Assembly: GCA_030595255.1 (NCBI GenBank)
Contig: JAUVDP010000004.1
Location: 1 to 57,935 of the forward strand
From: Mycoplasmatota bacterium
Lineage (GTDB): Bacteria > Bacillota_I > Bacilli_A > Izemoplasmatales > Izemoplasmataceae
DNA: 57,935 nt
Reading direction: 5' to 3'
In this document: piece after piece, positions 25,435-35,075 of the stretch
How the letters are laid out: every line of letters starts with the position of its first letter
How positions within the stretch are numbered: the first letter of the stretch is position 1
Translations under genes and position numbers: made by a program
The notes under the pieces: model-generated
Told to the model about the DNA's origin: nothing
Databases searched by the model: none
What the model saw: only the letters and a program-made list of their open reading frames with translations

Positions 25435-27217
25435 TATACAGAAAAGCTTCATAAAGAAAATATTCTCTTCTTTAATTCTTCTTTATCTAATTGTATTTAT
25501 ACTGCTTTTTATTTTCCAAGGTATTATCTTTAAAAGTTTTTATACTAATAGAACAATCGATAACACTATTGGTGAAATTTCAAATTTAGTTGATTCAATT
25601 ACTAATGATAACCTACATGAAAAAGTTATTGATTTTAGTCAAGAAACTCAAACAACCACTTTAGTTTTACCTTTATCACAGGTGCAAGATGTTACACAAC
25701 TAAGTTTATATGTTATTGATATTGAATATGGATCAAATATATATTCAATTATAGTGCCTAAATCAGATTCAATAGAATACAAAATTGATGATACAGTTGA
25801 TGCTACAATATTTTTACATTTAACATCTGGTGACTATGTTCCAAAATTTTTAAGCATTAATGGAAATGTTATTATTAGACCAACTAAAGGGTCTATAAGT
25901 TCTGTTTATAGTCATTTAATACCTGATTTAGATACTACTCAACAACTTCTAGTATCAGGTTCTATTGTAGAAATAAATGAAACCAATCTAGTTCCAGATA
26001 CACAAATAAACCCTTCAACACAAATAAATCCTATAATATCAAATGAAATATTAACTATTGTAACAGATACATACCCATATTTAACTGAGTTTGAAGGTGG
26101 TAATTACTATATTTCGGAAAGCGAAAATACAGGAGTATCAAATCTAGTTTTCGTAGCAGATATAAATATAGATAATGAACAATTTATATTAATTAGTGTT
26201 TTTCCACTTAATCACATTACTGATATAGTTAACGCTATACAACTAGTAAATATTTATATATTTATCATTGTATTTATAATATTGATGGCATCTTCATTCT
26301 TCTTCTCAAAACAATTTTCCAAACCATTACTATTTCTTAATAAAGCAACAAAGGAATTATCAAATTTAAATTTTGATACTCCTTTAATAGAAATTAATAC
26401 TAAGGATGAGTTTTCAGAACTTGCACAAAATATAAATTCTTTAAGTTTAAATCTAAAAACAACATTAGATCAACTTGAAGAACAAAATAAACAACTTTCT
26501 TTAGGTTTAGAACGAGAAAATAATAATGAAAACTCAAGAAGAGAATTTATTAGTGGTATGAGTCACGAACTTAAAACACCACTTTCGGTAATACAAGCAT
26601 CTGCTGAATCACTTGAAAAGAATATTTTTGATAATGATGTAGATAAAGGTAATATATTATTACTAATTCAAAAAGAAGTTCAAAAAACAAATAAAATGAT
26701 AAATAACATGTTAGCTATCTATAAAGTTGATAATCAAGATTATGCTACTGACTGGAAAGAACTTAATTTAGCAGAAGTAACTAGACATATAGATCAAAAT
26801 TTAAAACTATTATACACTAATTCAAATATCACTGTAAATCTAGAGTTAGCTGATACAATCATAAATGCTGATTTAGTTAAAATAGAATTAATTATTAATA
26901 ACTTATTCACAAATGCAATTAAATACACTCCAAAAGGGTCTAAAATTAATATAGTTATAAAAGATACAAAAAACTATGCACAATTTGAAATCATTAACTA
27001 TGGTACTCAAATTGACAAAGAACACATTAATAAATTATTTGAAGCCTTTTATAGAGTTGATAAATCTAGATCTAGAGATGAAGGAAGTACGGGTCTTGGA
27101 TTATACATTGTTCAACAAGCTCTATCTCAATATGATTCTAAATGTATTGTTAGGAATAATGTCGATTCAGTTTCATTCTCATTTAAAATTAAAAAAGTGA
27201 TTAATCCTGAGGATTAA
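25418..27217 (+). CDS. Membrane sensor histidine kinase (system 1)
   Basis: A 599-residue protein: TM1 about residues 14-38, an extracytoplasmic domain of about 235 residues, TM2 about 276-296, HAMP-like linker and coiled coil, then HisKA with the phospho-His383 in SGMSHELKTP. The N box is NNLFTNAIKYTP and the G box GSTGLGLYIVQQ. The start at 25418 has AGGA seven bases upstream; a second ATG at 25424 is possible. The last six codons lie in a terminator palindrome shared with the convergent DUF951 gene. The ligand is unknown. Confidence 0.9.
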   Translation: MKMKLNIQKSFIKKIFSSLILLYLIVFILLFIFQGIIFKSFYTNRTIDNTIGEISNLVDSITNDNLHEKVIDFSQETQTTTLVLPLSQVQDVTQLSLYVIDIEYGSNIYSIIVPKSDSIEYKIDDTVDATIFLHLTSGDYVPKFLSINGNVIIRPTKGSISSVYSHLIPDLDTTQQLLVSGSIVEINETNLVPDTQINPSTQINPIISNEILTIVTDTYPYLTEFEGGNYYISESENTGVSNLVFVADINIDNEQFILISVFPLNHITDIVNAIQLVNIYIFIIVFIILMASSFFFSKQFSKPLLFLNKATKELSNLNFDTPLIEINTKDEFSELAQNINSLSLNLKTTLDQLEEQNKQLSLGLERENNNENSRREFISGMSHELKTPLSVIQASAESLEKNIFDNDVDKGNILLLIQKEVQKTNKMINNMLAIYKVDNQDYATDWKELNLAEVTRHIDQNLKLLYTNSNITVNLELADTIINADLVKIELIINNLFTNAIKYTPKGSKINIVIKDTKNYAQFEIINYGTQIDKEHINKLFEAFYRVDKSRSRDEGSTGLGLYIVQQALSQYDSKCIVRNNVDSVSFSFKIKKVINPED

Positions 27218-27227
27218 TCACTTTTTT
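27191..27227. terminator. Bidirectional terminator: perfect 18-bp palindrome in both coding ends
   Basis: AAAAAAGTGATTAATCCT (27191-27208), a single G, then its exact complement (27210-27227). It has T-runs on both strands, so it can stop transcription from both sides. It contains the stop codon of the kinase (27215-27217) and of DUF951 (27201-27203). Confidence 0.9.
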
Positions 27228-27389
27228 AATTCTTTTATTCAATGTTGGACGATCAATCATAACCACCCGTTCACATCCAGTACACTTAAGTTTTACGTCT
27301 GCACCTGTTCTAATTACTTCCCATCTATTTGTTCCACATGGATGTCCCTTTTTCAAAATTAAGATATCTCCATTATGAATTTTATTCAT
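27201..27389 (-). CDS. DUF951 family protein
   Basis: A 62-residue protein with GDILILKKGHPCGTNRWEV and ADVKLKCTGCERVVMIDRP, the signature of DUF951. Its cysteines (HPCG and CTGC) suggest a small metal-binding fold. Such genes are common beside parB, mscS and ychF near the origin in Firmicutes. Its ATG overlaps the mscS stop by 8 nt (ATGAATAA). Its C-terminus KKVINPQD is dictated by the terminator palindrome. Function unknown. Confidence 0.9.
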   Translation of the reverse strand: MNKIHNGDILILKKGHPCGTNRWEVIRTGADVKLKCTGCERVVMIDRPTLNKRIKKVINPQD

Positions 27390-28218
27390 TGTGTATTACC
27401 AACTGAGGGAATGGTATTTCAATATTATTAGCGCTACAGAATATTACTAAATCGGATCTAATGTCTCTCTCAATTTGAAAATGTTTAACTGCAACAGTTT
27501 TTGCAATAACCCTCATATTTATACTAGAATTATCAAGTTCAACAACTCCCAAAAATTGCGGTTTTTCTATAATATTATCATATTTACCTTCAATACTCTT
27601 AATAAATTTATCCATCAATTTTGGAAACTTCACTAAATCAGTATTATAAGACACTCCGAAATCTATAACTGCAATACTATCTTCTTTTGAGAAATTGATT
27701 AAACTATCAATATCTCCATTTCTAATAATTTTTACTTCATCTTTCCAGTTTTTAATTCTTGTTGTTCTTAGACCTAATTCAAGTACAACACCTTTAAATC
27801 CATCAACTTGAATCATATCACCAACATTAAATGATTCTTCAAATATAATAAAAAAGCCACTAATAAAGTCTTTTACTACTTCCTGCGCTCCAAAACCAAT
27901 AATTAAACCAATCATACCAGCGCTGGCAATAAATGGAGTTACATCTATTTGTAATTCAATTAATATTATCATTGAAATAATAAACCAAATTACATATTTT
28001 GTCATACTAGAAAAAAGTTTACCAATAGTTAAAGCTCTTGCTCCTCTAGACTTAATTTTAAATAGTTTGAAAAGTACATACTTAATTATAATTGTAGAAA
28101 TTATTCCAATTAGAAGCCATGCAGCAATCATAATTAAACTTGTAATTAAGTTAGAAATTTCTAATGATAAATCATGATCTTGGAATTTATTAAATAAAAT
28201 ATCTCTGATAGAATTCAT
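27382..28218 (-). CDS. mscS: MscS-family mechanosensitive channel
   Basis: A 278-residue membrane protein with three N-terminal hydrophobic helices (about 22-46, 69-92 and 95-120). The third is a glycine/alanine-rich pore helix including IASAGMIGLIIGFGAQEVV. The soluble beta domain follows with FNVGDMIQVDGFKGVV. The family releases solutes on hypo-osmotic shock. GGGAGG precedes the ATG. It lies three bases after parB and overlaps the next gene, so it is in the parAB transcript. Confidence 0.9.
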   Translation of the reverse strand: MNSIRDILFNKFQDHDLSLEISNLITSLIMIAAWLLIGIISTIIIKYVLFKLFKIKSRGARALTIGKLFSSMTKYVIWFIISMIILIELQIDVTPFIASAGMIGLIIGFGAQEVVKDFISGFFIIFEESFNVGDMIQVDGFKGVVLELGLRTTRIKNWKDEVKIIRNGDIDSLINFSKEDSIAVIDFGVSYNTDLVKFPKLMDKFIKSIEGKYDNIIEKPQFLGVVELDNSSINMRVIAKTVAVKHFQIERDIRSDLVIFCSANNIEIPFPQLVIHNE

Positions 28219-28220
28219 GT

Positions 28221-29057
28221 TTATTTCCTCCCTCTTAAAAACTCAACTAATTTATTTAATTCGTTTTCATCAGAAAATGAAAATGAAATACTATTCTTTT
28301 TAATTTTATATTTAATACTTGAATCTACATATTCACTAAGAGATATTTGTACTTTCTCAAGCACCTTTTTAGATACAAGACTTTCACTATCTTTAGTGTT
28401 TAAACTTCTAATAATATTTTCAATATCTCTTACTGTTAACACTTCATCAATAACTCTATTGCGTAGTCTTATACAAAGTTCAACATCTTTTAGTTTACTT
28501 AAAGCTCTTGCATGTCCCATAGACATGTGACCTAGATTTACATCATCTATAACCATTTCTGGAAGATTCAACAATCCTAAGATATTAGTAACATAAACTC
28601 TACTTTTACCAATTTTCTTTCCAAGCTCCTCGTGAGTTAATTTTAAATTATATATCGCTCTTTCAAAAGCTATCGCTTCCTCAATAGGAGTTAAATCTTC
28701 TCTTTGAAGATTTTCAAGAATTGATAGTTCAGATAAGTATATAGCATTATATTCTCTTACTATTCCTGGAACTGTAGACATACCAGCTAATATACACGCC
28801 TTTACTCTTCTTTCACCAGCAACTAAAATATAACCTTGTGCAGCAGGTTTTAAAATAACAGGTTGAATTACACCATGTTCTTTTATTGATTCAGCTAATT
28901 CCATTAATTTCTTTTTATCAAAAACTGTTCTTGGTTGTTCTGGATTTGGCTTAATCATACTTATTTCTACATCAATAACTTCTTCCGCTAAGTTAATTTC
29001 TATTTTGTTCTCCTCGATTAAGTCATTAATGCTTCTTCCCAGTTTTATATCACTCAC
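28221..29057 (-). CDS. parB: Chromosome partitioning protein ParB
   Basis: A 278-residue parS-binding CTPase. It has the N-terminal MIKPNPEQPRTVFD and SIKEHGVIQPVIL segments, the GERRVKA CTP-binding box, ENLQREDLTPIEEA, and a helix-turn-helix around LGKKIGKSRVYVTNIL. GTG at 29057 is proposed as the start because it overlaps parA by 8 nt (GTGAGTGA) and gives the usual short N-terminus before LGRSI. A TTG at 29066 is the alternative. No parS site was found in this window. Confidence 0.93.
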   Translation of the reverse strand: MSDIKLGRSINDLIEENKIEINLAEEVIDVEISMIKPNPEQPRTVFDKKKLMELAESIKEHGVIQPVILKPAAQGYILVAGERRVKACILAGMSTVPGIVREYNAIYLSELSILENLQREDLTPIEEAIAFERAIYNLKLTHEELGKKIGKSRVYVTNILGLLNLPEMVIDDVNLGHMSMGHARALSKLKDVELCIRLRNRVIDEVLTVRDIENIIRSLNTKDSESLVSKKVLEKVQISLSEYVDSSIKYKIKKNSISFSFSDENELNKLVEFLRGRK

Positions 29058-29823
29058 TAAGTTCAACCATCTCTTTTGCTAAATTTTGATAGCTCAAAGA
29101 TCCTTTTGAACGAGGAGAGTATTCTGTTACGGGAAGACCATGACTTGGAGCATTCGAACACTTAACGTTTCTCGGAATTATTGTTTTAAATACTTTTTCT
29201 TTAAAGTATGTTTTAACTTCATTAATAACTTCATATCCAATATTACTTCTTGTATCAAGCATAGTTAATAAAACTCCTTCAATAGTAAGAGTTCTATGAT
29301 TATGTTTCTGTTTAGTTTGTATTAGTCTAATTGTGTTAAGTAATTGTGTTAGACCATCTAACGCTAAAAATTCACATTGAACAGGAATCAAAACACTATC
29401 TGATGCCATCAATGCGTTAATTGTAACTACCCCTAAAGAAGGAGGGCAATCAATTATTATAAAGTCATAATCGTCTCTAACTTCTTCAAGTGCGTTTGAA
29501 AGAATAAAGTCCTTATTATCATGAGATATTAAAAAGCTCTCAATATTTCCTAACTCATATCTAGAAGGCAAAATATCAACACTAACACTATCCACTTTTT
29601 GAATAACATCTTTAATATTTGCTTTTTCACTAAATATATCTGCAACTGTCATTTTTAAATTTGCTCTGTTAATCCCCATTGACATTGTTGCATTTGCTTG
29701 ATGATCTACATCAACTAACAAAACTCTCTTCCCCAAATACGATAAAGAGCTTGCTAAATTTACGCTGGTAGTTGTTTTACCCACGCCACCTTTTTGATTA
29801 CTAATTGCTAATATTTTCCCCAT
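29050..29823 (-). CDS. parA: Chromosome partitioning ATPase ParA/Soj
   Basis: A 257-residue deviant-Walker ATPase. KILAISNQKGGVGKTTTSVN is the P-loop with the signature lysine, LLVDVDHQANAT and DFIIIDCPPSLGVV are the switch and Walker B regions, and VLIPVQCEFLALDG follows. Length matches chromosomal Soj. GAGGTG precedes the ATG. It drives origin segregation with ParB. Position beside rsmG and mnmG is the standard origin-proximal neighbourhood of Firmicutes. Confidence 0.95.
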   Translation of the reverse strand: MGKILAISNQKGGVGKTTTSVNLASSLSYLGKRVLLVDVDHQANATMSMGINRANLKMTVADIFSEKANIKDVIQKVDSVSVDILPSRYELGNIESFLISHDNKDFILSNALEEVRDDYDFIIIDCPPSLGVVTINALMASDSVLIPVQCEFLALDGLTQLLNTIRLIQTKQKHNHRTLTIEGVLLTMLDTRSNIGYEVINEVKTYFKEKVFKTIIPRNVKCSNAPSHGLPVTEYSPRSKGSLSYQNLAKEMVELSE

Positions 29824-29915
29824 ATGTCTTACACCTCAAATACTGCATCTTTCTTAGAAAGAAAGTAATATAATTTTATCATAATTTTATCTAAAATAAC
29901 ATACTCCAAACATAA

Positions 29916-29944
29916 AAGTTATCCACAGAATCTGTGGATAACTT
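29916..29944. repeat. Perfect 14-bp dyad containing two inverted DnaA boxes; may also act as a terminator
   Basis: AAGTTATCCACAGA (29916-29929), one A, then its exact complement (29931-29944). Each arm contains the consensus DnaA 9-mer: TTATCCACA at 29919-29927 and TGTGGATAA at 29933-29941. It lies four bases past the stop of the 29948 gene with only a short T-run on the minus strand, so it is a weak terminator at best. It may do both jobs. Confidence 0.6.
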
Positions 29945-29947
29945 AGC

Positions 29948-31129
29948 TTATAAATACTTTTCGAATAGTTCTTGATTATCTAAGTAAAAATTAACCTGTT
30001 CAAATGATATAAACTCTCTAAATTCTTTTGAAACAAGAAGTTCGGTAATTTCTTCATGAGTTAGTACTCTCGCAACTTTACCCCACTTATCATATTGAGT
30101 AACTTCAGTTTTTAAATACTTATACAAGATTGATAAGGCTAACAGCTTATCTATCTTGTTTTCAAATAGTTTTTCTAAACTATATTCATACCTAGTTTCC
30201 TGGAATTTTTTATCACCTTTAAACAATGTAGCAAAATCAAATAATATTGATACTAATTCACTTCTTGAATTAATCAAATACTTTTGTAATTCAATTGCAT
30301 ATTTTCTAGTTTCAAAAGGTAATTCTTTATCTCCAACAATATTTTCAATTTCCTGGTCATGTAAGAAGAAATAAAACTCAACAACTTCTGCAATTTTTTT
30401 ACCATCTTCCTCAAAGAACTCATTAATAAATACTGACAGTTCACTTACAACTTGTTGAAATTTTGAATTTTTATATAAAGGATCAATTTCATTATCTTCT
30501 AGATGTTCTTTTAAATACTGAAGACTAAATGCTTGATACTTCTCAAGTACTTTATTCATTTTAACCCATTCATTATTCATCTTTTCATAAATATTATCAG
30601 ATATAATAAACTGTATTAAGAATACCAGATAGAACCCGATTAATATTATTTGATAAGTTAATGATGAGAATTCAACACCAGTTGAATTTATACCAACAAT
30701 TGTACCTCCGTTTTCCATTATATAGTAGATACCATAAATAGTTATCCCTCCACCATATAGTAAATACGTAATAATATCTTGATAAAATATAATAACTGTC
30801 AATGTAACAAAGAATAATATATATCCATAAAAATAATCTGTTCTACCAACATAAAATACAGTAAGACCAATAATAATGTAAATACTAAAATGCATTGCCC
30901 ATCTGTTTAGATTAATTAAAGTTAGAAGCAATGTTAATACTAATAGTAAACCAAATCCTATTGGTATAAGAATATTTACTTCCTCTGCAAAATTGTTATA
31001 AGTAGATAGAGGAATACTAAGAGTAACAAAGACAAATAAGAAAATTGTAACTATCGCAACTTTAAGTCTAAGTACTTCATTAAATGTTAAAAACTCACTA
31101 TTTTTGATTCTATTTATCATAGTCTTCAT
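29948..31129 (-). CDS. Membrane protein with HD-GYP-like but degenerate C-terminal domain (paralogue A)
   Basis: A 393-residue protein with about six hydrophobic helices in the first 200 residues and then a soluble helical region. The C-terminal part has the helix order of an HD-GYP domain but lacks the HD and GYP catalytic residues. It ends in HEEITELLVSKEFREFISFE and NFYLDNQELFEKYL, matching the last helices of that fold. It is a diverged paralogue of the gene immediately upstream. The ATG at 31129 is chosen because a longer start would overlap the upstream gene. Function unknown. A sensing or scaffolding role at the membrane is a guess. Confidence 0.65.
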   Translation of the reverse strand: MKTMINRIKNSEFLTFNEVLRLKVAIVTIFLFVFVTLSIPLSTYNNFAEEVNILIPIGFGLLLVLTLLLTLINLNRWAMHFSIYIIIGLTVFYVGRTDYFYGYILFFVTLTVIIFYQDIITYLLYGGGITIYGIYYIMENGGTIVGINSTGVEFSSLTYQIILIGFYLVFLIQFIISDNIYEKMNNEWVKMNKVLEKYQAFSLQYLKEHLEDNEIDPLYKNSKFQQVVSELSVFINEFFEEDGKKIAEVVEFYFFLHDQEIENIVGDKELPFETRKYAIELQKYLINSRSELVSILFDFATLFKGDKKFQETRYEYSLEKLFENKIDKLLALSILYKYLKTEVTQYDKWGKVARVLTHEEITELLVSKEFREFISFEQVNFYLDNQELFEKYL

Positions 31130-31133
31130 ACTA

Positions 31134-32324
31134 TCACTTACCTTCCAAATGATCTTTGACGATAGTATCAAAAACTTCATAATTTTCTAAGTATATATCA
31201 ATTATATCTCTATCAATTCTGTGGAAATATCCAGAGTTATAAAATATATCTTTAATTTGTTCCTCATCTAACTCTTTTAAATATGGTTTATCTATTTTTA
31301 ACAAACTATAAAATGTAACAAAAGCAATTATCATTACATAACTATTATCTCCTTGATGATTGAAAGATTTAAATTGTGATTCTGAGAATATCTCTTTTCT
31401 AGTTACTTCAATGCCATGCGATTGGCTAGATTTAATACCTATTTTACGCATCTTATTATTGATTTCTAACTCCATATTCAGTAATTTCATAATTTCATCT
31501 CTATTATATTCTGGATATTTTTCTAATATTTCTTGCATAGTTAACGTACTCATATCTCTTAATATTTTAATTTTTCTATCAAATATATTAGATATTCCTA
31601 TCTTTTTTGAAAGCTCTACAGAGAACTCTAATAATGAAGAATAATAATCTTCACTATCTAAATCCTTGTTTGTATTAATTTTTTGAATTTCTAAAAGTAA
31701 TTCCATATTTCTTATTTCTGATTCTTTTATTTGTGCTAATTGATTATAAAAAAATGTTTTTCTCTTAATTAAAATATATGACGACAAACTTAGTAACAAC
31801 ACAAAAACAATTAGGAAAACTAAAACATAAAATGTTTGAGAAGCACCATTTTCAGCAAGCTGAAATATTTCAGGAAATCTAATTATCAATAATGATCCTA
31901 TAATAAACAATGCAAAATTACTTAACATCATTGTTTTAAAATCTTGGTAAATAGAAGTAATAGCATAAACCAAGAATAATGCTGTAAATATACTAGGTGT
32001 CTGAAATCTAAGTATCAAAGTTGTTACAATTGTATATATACCCAAGGTATTAATATACATTGCTAATTTTAAGTTGTTATAATGATCATCATCATAAGAA
32101 TAAAAAGCAAAATTTATAATAAATAAAACAACAAACATTGTTACTGTAGATACTATCGCAGATGTTCCTACATTTAATTCAATCATGAAATACAAAACAA
32201 TTCCTGCCAAAACAAACACAATAGCATTTACTATGAGTGTTTTAAATTTTAAATGAGCTAACTCTAGTGATTCTTTATAATTATCTAATTGCGCATATTG
32301 ATACTTGCTAGTATCCTGTTTCAT
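31134..32324 (-). CDS. Membrane protein with HD-GYP-like but degenerate C-terminal domain (paralogue B)
   Basis: A 396-residue protein with six hydrophobic helices (roughly residues 28-210), a short coiled coil and a cytosolic domain. The segment VMIIAFVTFYSLLKIDKPYL with LDEEQIKDIFYNSGYFHRID parallels the IADVYDALTS.RPYR...L segment that ends HD-GYP phosphodiesterases, but the metal-binding HD and the GYP motif are absent. AAGAGGTG precedes the ATG. It lies 12 nt after rsmG and 5 nt before its paralogue, so mnmG-rsmG-B-A reads as a transcript. Activity on cyclic dinucleotides is unlikely. Confidence 0.65.
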   Translation of the reverse strand: MKQDTSKYQYAQLDNYKESLELAHLKFKTLIVNAIVFVLAGIVLYFMIELNVGTSAIVSTVTMFVVLFIINFAFYSYDDDHYNNLKLAMYINTLGIYTIVTTLILRFQTPSIFTALFLVYAITSIYQDFKTMMLSNFALFIIGSLLIIRFPEIFQLAENGASQTFYVLVFLIVFVLLLSLSSYILIKRKTFFYNQLAQIKESEIRNMELLLEIQKINTNKDLDSEDYYSSLLEFSVELSKKIGISNIFDRKIKILRDMSTLTMQEILEKYPEYNRDEIMKLLNMELEINNKMRKIGIKSSQSHGIEVTRKEIFSESQFKSFNHQGDNSYVMIIAFVTFYSLLKIDKPYLKELDEEQIKDIFYNSGYFHRIDRDIIDIYLENYEVFDTIVKDHLEGK

Positions 32325-32335
32325 ACTATCACCTC

Positions 32336-33022
32336 TTATAACGGGCTACTCTTAATTTTACCATAAATTCTTGGATATTTACTATTTGTCTCTTTTACTT
32401 TTTTAATAATTATCAAAGATCTTCCAAGACCTTCAACACTATATTCAATAACATTTTCAAATTTACCACCTAAAATACTAAAAGCTTTATTCGATTTTTC
32501 AAGTTCTTCAGAGTAATTAGTCCCCTTCAAAGCAATGAAAAATCCTTCTCTTTTTACAAAGGGAATACATAGTTCGCTTAGTATTTGTAAATTAGAAACC
32601 GCTCTAGCAGTCACTATATCATAGTAATTTTTATTTCTATGTTCTTCAGCTCTACCATGAATTAATTTCACATTAACATTTAAAGATTCAGTAAGAATCT
32701 TCAAGAAATTAATTCTTTTATTTAGTGAATCAATTATTGTAATATCTAAATCTTCAAAGATAATTTTAAGTGGAATACTTGGAAATCCAGCCCCACTACC
32801 AACATCTAATAAACTTTGATTACTTAATTCAATTCCTTTAACTAAACACAAGCTATCATAAAAATGTTTAATAAATACATCTTCAAATTCTATGATAGCA
32901 GTTAAATTTATTTTACTATTCCACTCTACAAGCAATTCATAATATCTAATAAATTGATCATACTTTTTATCTGTTAATTCAATGTTAAGTCCATTGAGAA
33001 GTAACTCAAACTTTTCTCTCAT
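32336..33022 (-). CDS. rsmG: 16S rRNA (guanine-N7) methyltransferase RsmG
   Basis: A 228-residue SAM-dependent enzyme modifying G527 (E. coli numbering) of 16S rRNA. The SAM motif is LLDVGSGAGFPSIPLKI, DSLNKRINFL follows, and DIVTARAVSNLQIL and FIALKGTNYSEEL are typical. The ATG at 33022 has AAGGTG six bases upstream, and an in-frame GTG three codons earlier is rejected. It follows mnmG as in most Firmicutes. Confidence 0.95.
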   Translation of the reverse strand: MREKFELLLNGLNIELTDKKYDQFIRYYELLVEWNSKINLTAIIEFEDVFIKHFYDSLCLVKGIELSNQSLLDVGSGAGFPSIPLKIIFEDLDITIIDSLNKRINFLKILTESLNVNVKLIHGRAEEHRNKNYYDIVTARAVSNLQILSELCIPFVKREGFFIALKGTNYSEELEKSNKAFSILGGKFENVIEYSVEGLGRSLIIIKKVKETNSKYPRIYGKIKSSPL

Positions 33023-33080
33023 TATAATCACCTTGTATATATTTTATCATATTAATAGACTATTTAAAATAATATAATAA

Positions 33081-33108
33081 AATAATAACCCTTTAATGAG
33101 TTATTATT
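33081..33108 (-). terminator. Probable terminator or attenuator after mnmG
   Basis: AATAATAAC (33081-33089) pairs with GTTATTATT (33100-33108), overlapping the mnmG stop. A TTTTATT run follows on the minus strand. It is weak because the stem is A/T-rich, so some read-through to rsmG is likely. Confidence 0.55.
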
Positions 33109-34957
33109 TTATTGATTTTAAGTACACTAACAAAATCGAAATATCTGCGGGATTTACACCACTAATTCTTGATGCCTGCCCTATCGTTAATGGTTTAATT
33201 TTTTTAAGCTTTTCTTTAGCTTCTAAGGCTAAATTGTTTATATTGCTATAATCTATATTATTTGGAATTAAATAATCTTCCATTTTCAAGAGTTTTTCTG
33301 CTTGTTTCATCGCTTTGTTAATATAACCTTCATACTTAATATCAATTTCTACTTGTTCTTTTTCTTCAAATGAATACATATTTAAATCAACAAAGTAATT
33401 TAACATATCCATTTTAATTTCAGGTCTTCTCAATAAAGTATATGTACTGGCTTTATCCTTCAAATTAGTAGATCCAATACTGTTTAAATATTGATTTGTT
33501 TCTTTATTTGGATAAATGGATGTACTTAATAATTTCTTCTTAATTTCATTTATATTGTTTAGTTTTATAGAGAACTTTTCATATCTCTCTTCTTCAATTA
33601 AACCAATATCATATCCATATTTTCTAAGTCTAATATCCGCGTTATCATGTCTTAATAAAAGTCTATATTCCGCTCTAGAAGTCAATAATCTATATGGATC
33701 GCTAATACCTTTAGTTACTAAATCATCTATTAATACTCCAATATATGCTTCACTTCTTTTGAGTACAAGTGGAGGTTTATCCTTCATCTTAAGATCAGCA
33801 TTAATTGCCGCCATAAGACCTTGACAAGCAGCTTCTTCATAACCACTAGTTCCGTTTACTTGTCCTGCAAAATACAATCCAGGATAATCTTTACTTTCCA
33901 AAGTTGGATAAAGAGTTCTTGGATCAATTGCATCATATTCAATAGCGTATGCATATCTAGCAATCTCTGCATTTTCTAATCCAGGAATAGACTTAATCAT
34001 TTCATCCTGTATATCATGAGGCATTGATGTTGAAAATCCTTGAACATAAATTTCATCAATAAATTGACTTTCAGGTTCTAAAAATATTTGATGTCTTTCT
34101 TTATCATTAAATCTAACAAGTTTATCTTCAATAGAAGGACAATATCTAGGACCGACACCTTCAACAACCCCACTATACATTGACGATTTTTCTAAATTAA
34201 AATTTATAATTTCATGTGTATTAGCATTCGTATAAGTTAAATAACAAGGCCATTGATCTTCAACTTTTAAATAACTAATATTATCAAAACTAAAATATCT
34301 AGGAATTTGATCTCCTTCATGTAGTTCTGTTTTAGAGAAATCTACAGTTTCTCTTTTAATTCTTGGAGGAGTTCCAGTTTTTAATCTAGATGTTTCAAAT
34401 CCTAATTCTCGTAATTGTTCACTTAATCCAAACGAAGCTTTTTGATCATCTGGACCACTCATTGTAACTTTTGCACCAACAAGTATTTTTGCTTGCATGT
34501 ATGTACCTGTAGTAATTATTACATTCTTGCCTTTTTTGATATCTCCATTTTCAAGGATAACTCCTTGTACAATTTCTTTTTCAAAATATAATTTATCAAC
34601 ATATGCTTCTACTACATCTAAATTATCTTGATTTTTAATAGTTTTTTGCATTTCTTCAGAATATAAAACTTTATCACTTTGAGCTCTCAAAGCTCTAACA
34701 GCAGGACCTTTTGAGACGTTTAAAAAACGCATTTGAAGAGCAGTTTTATCGGCATTTCTTGCCATTTCTCCTCCAAGTGCATCAATTTCTCTTACAACAA
34801 TCCCTTTAGCAGGTCCACCAACTGATGGATTGCAGGGCATTGAAGAAATCATCTTAATATTTCCTGTTACTAATAATGTAGAGTTACCTAGTCTAGCACT
34901 AGCAAGTGCAGCTTCACTTCCGGCATGTCCTCCACCAATTACAATTATATCGTACAT
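33104..34957 (-). CDS. mnmG: tRNA uridine-5-carboxymethylaminomethyl(34) synthesis enzyme MnmG
   Basis: A 617-residue FAD enzyme that with MnmE modifies U34 of certain tRNAs. The N-terminal [19 protein letters not shown] is the FAD motif. [52 protein letters not shown] and [17 protein letters not shown] are all present. The ATG at 34957 has AAAGGTGA upstream, giving the normal length; seven residues earlier an in-frame start is rejected. No mnmE is in the window. Confidence 0.96.
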   Translation of the reverse strand: MYDIIVIGGGHAGSEAALASARLGNSTLLVTGNIKMISSMPCNPSVGGPAKGIVVREIDALGGEMARNADKTALQMRFLNVSKGPAVRALRAQSDKVLYSEEMQKTIKNQDNLDVVEAYVDKLYFEKEIVQGVILENGDIKKGKNVIITTGTYMQAKILVGAKVTMSGPDDQKASFGLSEQLRELGFETSRLKTGTPPRIKRETVDFSKTELHEGDQIPRYFSFDNISYLKVEDQWPCYLTYTNANTHEIINFNLEKSSMYSGVVEGVGPRYCPSIEDKLVRFNDKERHQIFLEPESQFIDEIYVQGFSTSMPHDIQDEMIKSIPGLENAEIARYAYAIEYDAIDPRTLYPTLESKDYPGLYFAGQVNGTSGYEEAACQGLMAAINADLKMKDKPPLVLKRSEAYIGVLIDDLVTKGISDPYRLLTSRAEYRLLLRHDNADIRLRKYGYDIGLIEEERYEKFSIKLNNINEIKKKLLSTSIYPNKETNQYLNSIGSTNLKDKASTYTLLRRPEIKMDMLNYFVDLNMYSFEEKEQVEIDIKYEGYINKAMKQAEKLLKMEDYLIPNNIDYSNINNLALEAKEKLKKIKPLTIGQASRISGVNPADISILLVYLKSIK

Positions 34958-35049
34958 ATTATCACCTTTTATAAACACATTTTATTACTAAAAGCCTAAA
35001 TAGTAAAGGATATAACGCCTATATTCTTTAAATATTCACATTATTATTA

Positions 35050-35055
35050 TATAAT
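35050..35055 (+). promoter_or_regulatory. Probable -10 element of two-component system 2
   Basis: TATAAT lies 21 bp before the response-regulator ATG, with TTTAAA 17 bp further upstream (35027-35032) as a weak -35. Confidence 0.4.
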
Positions 35056-35075
35056 ATCTAATAAGAGGTGAGATT

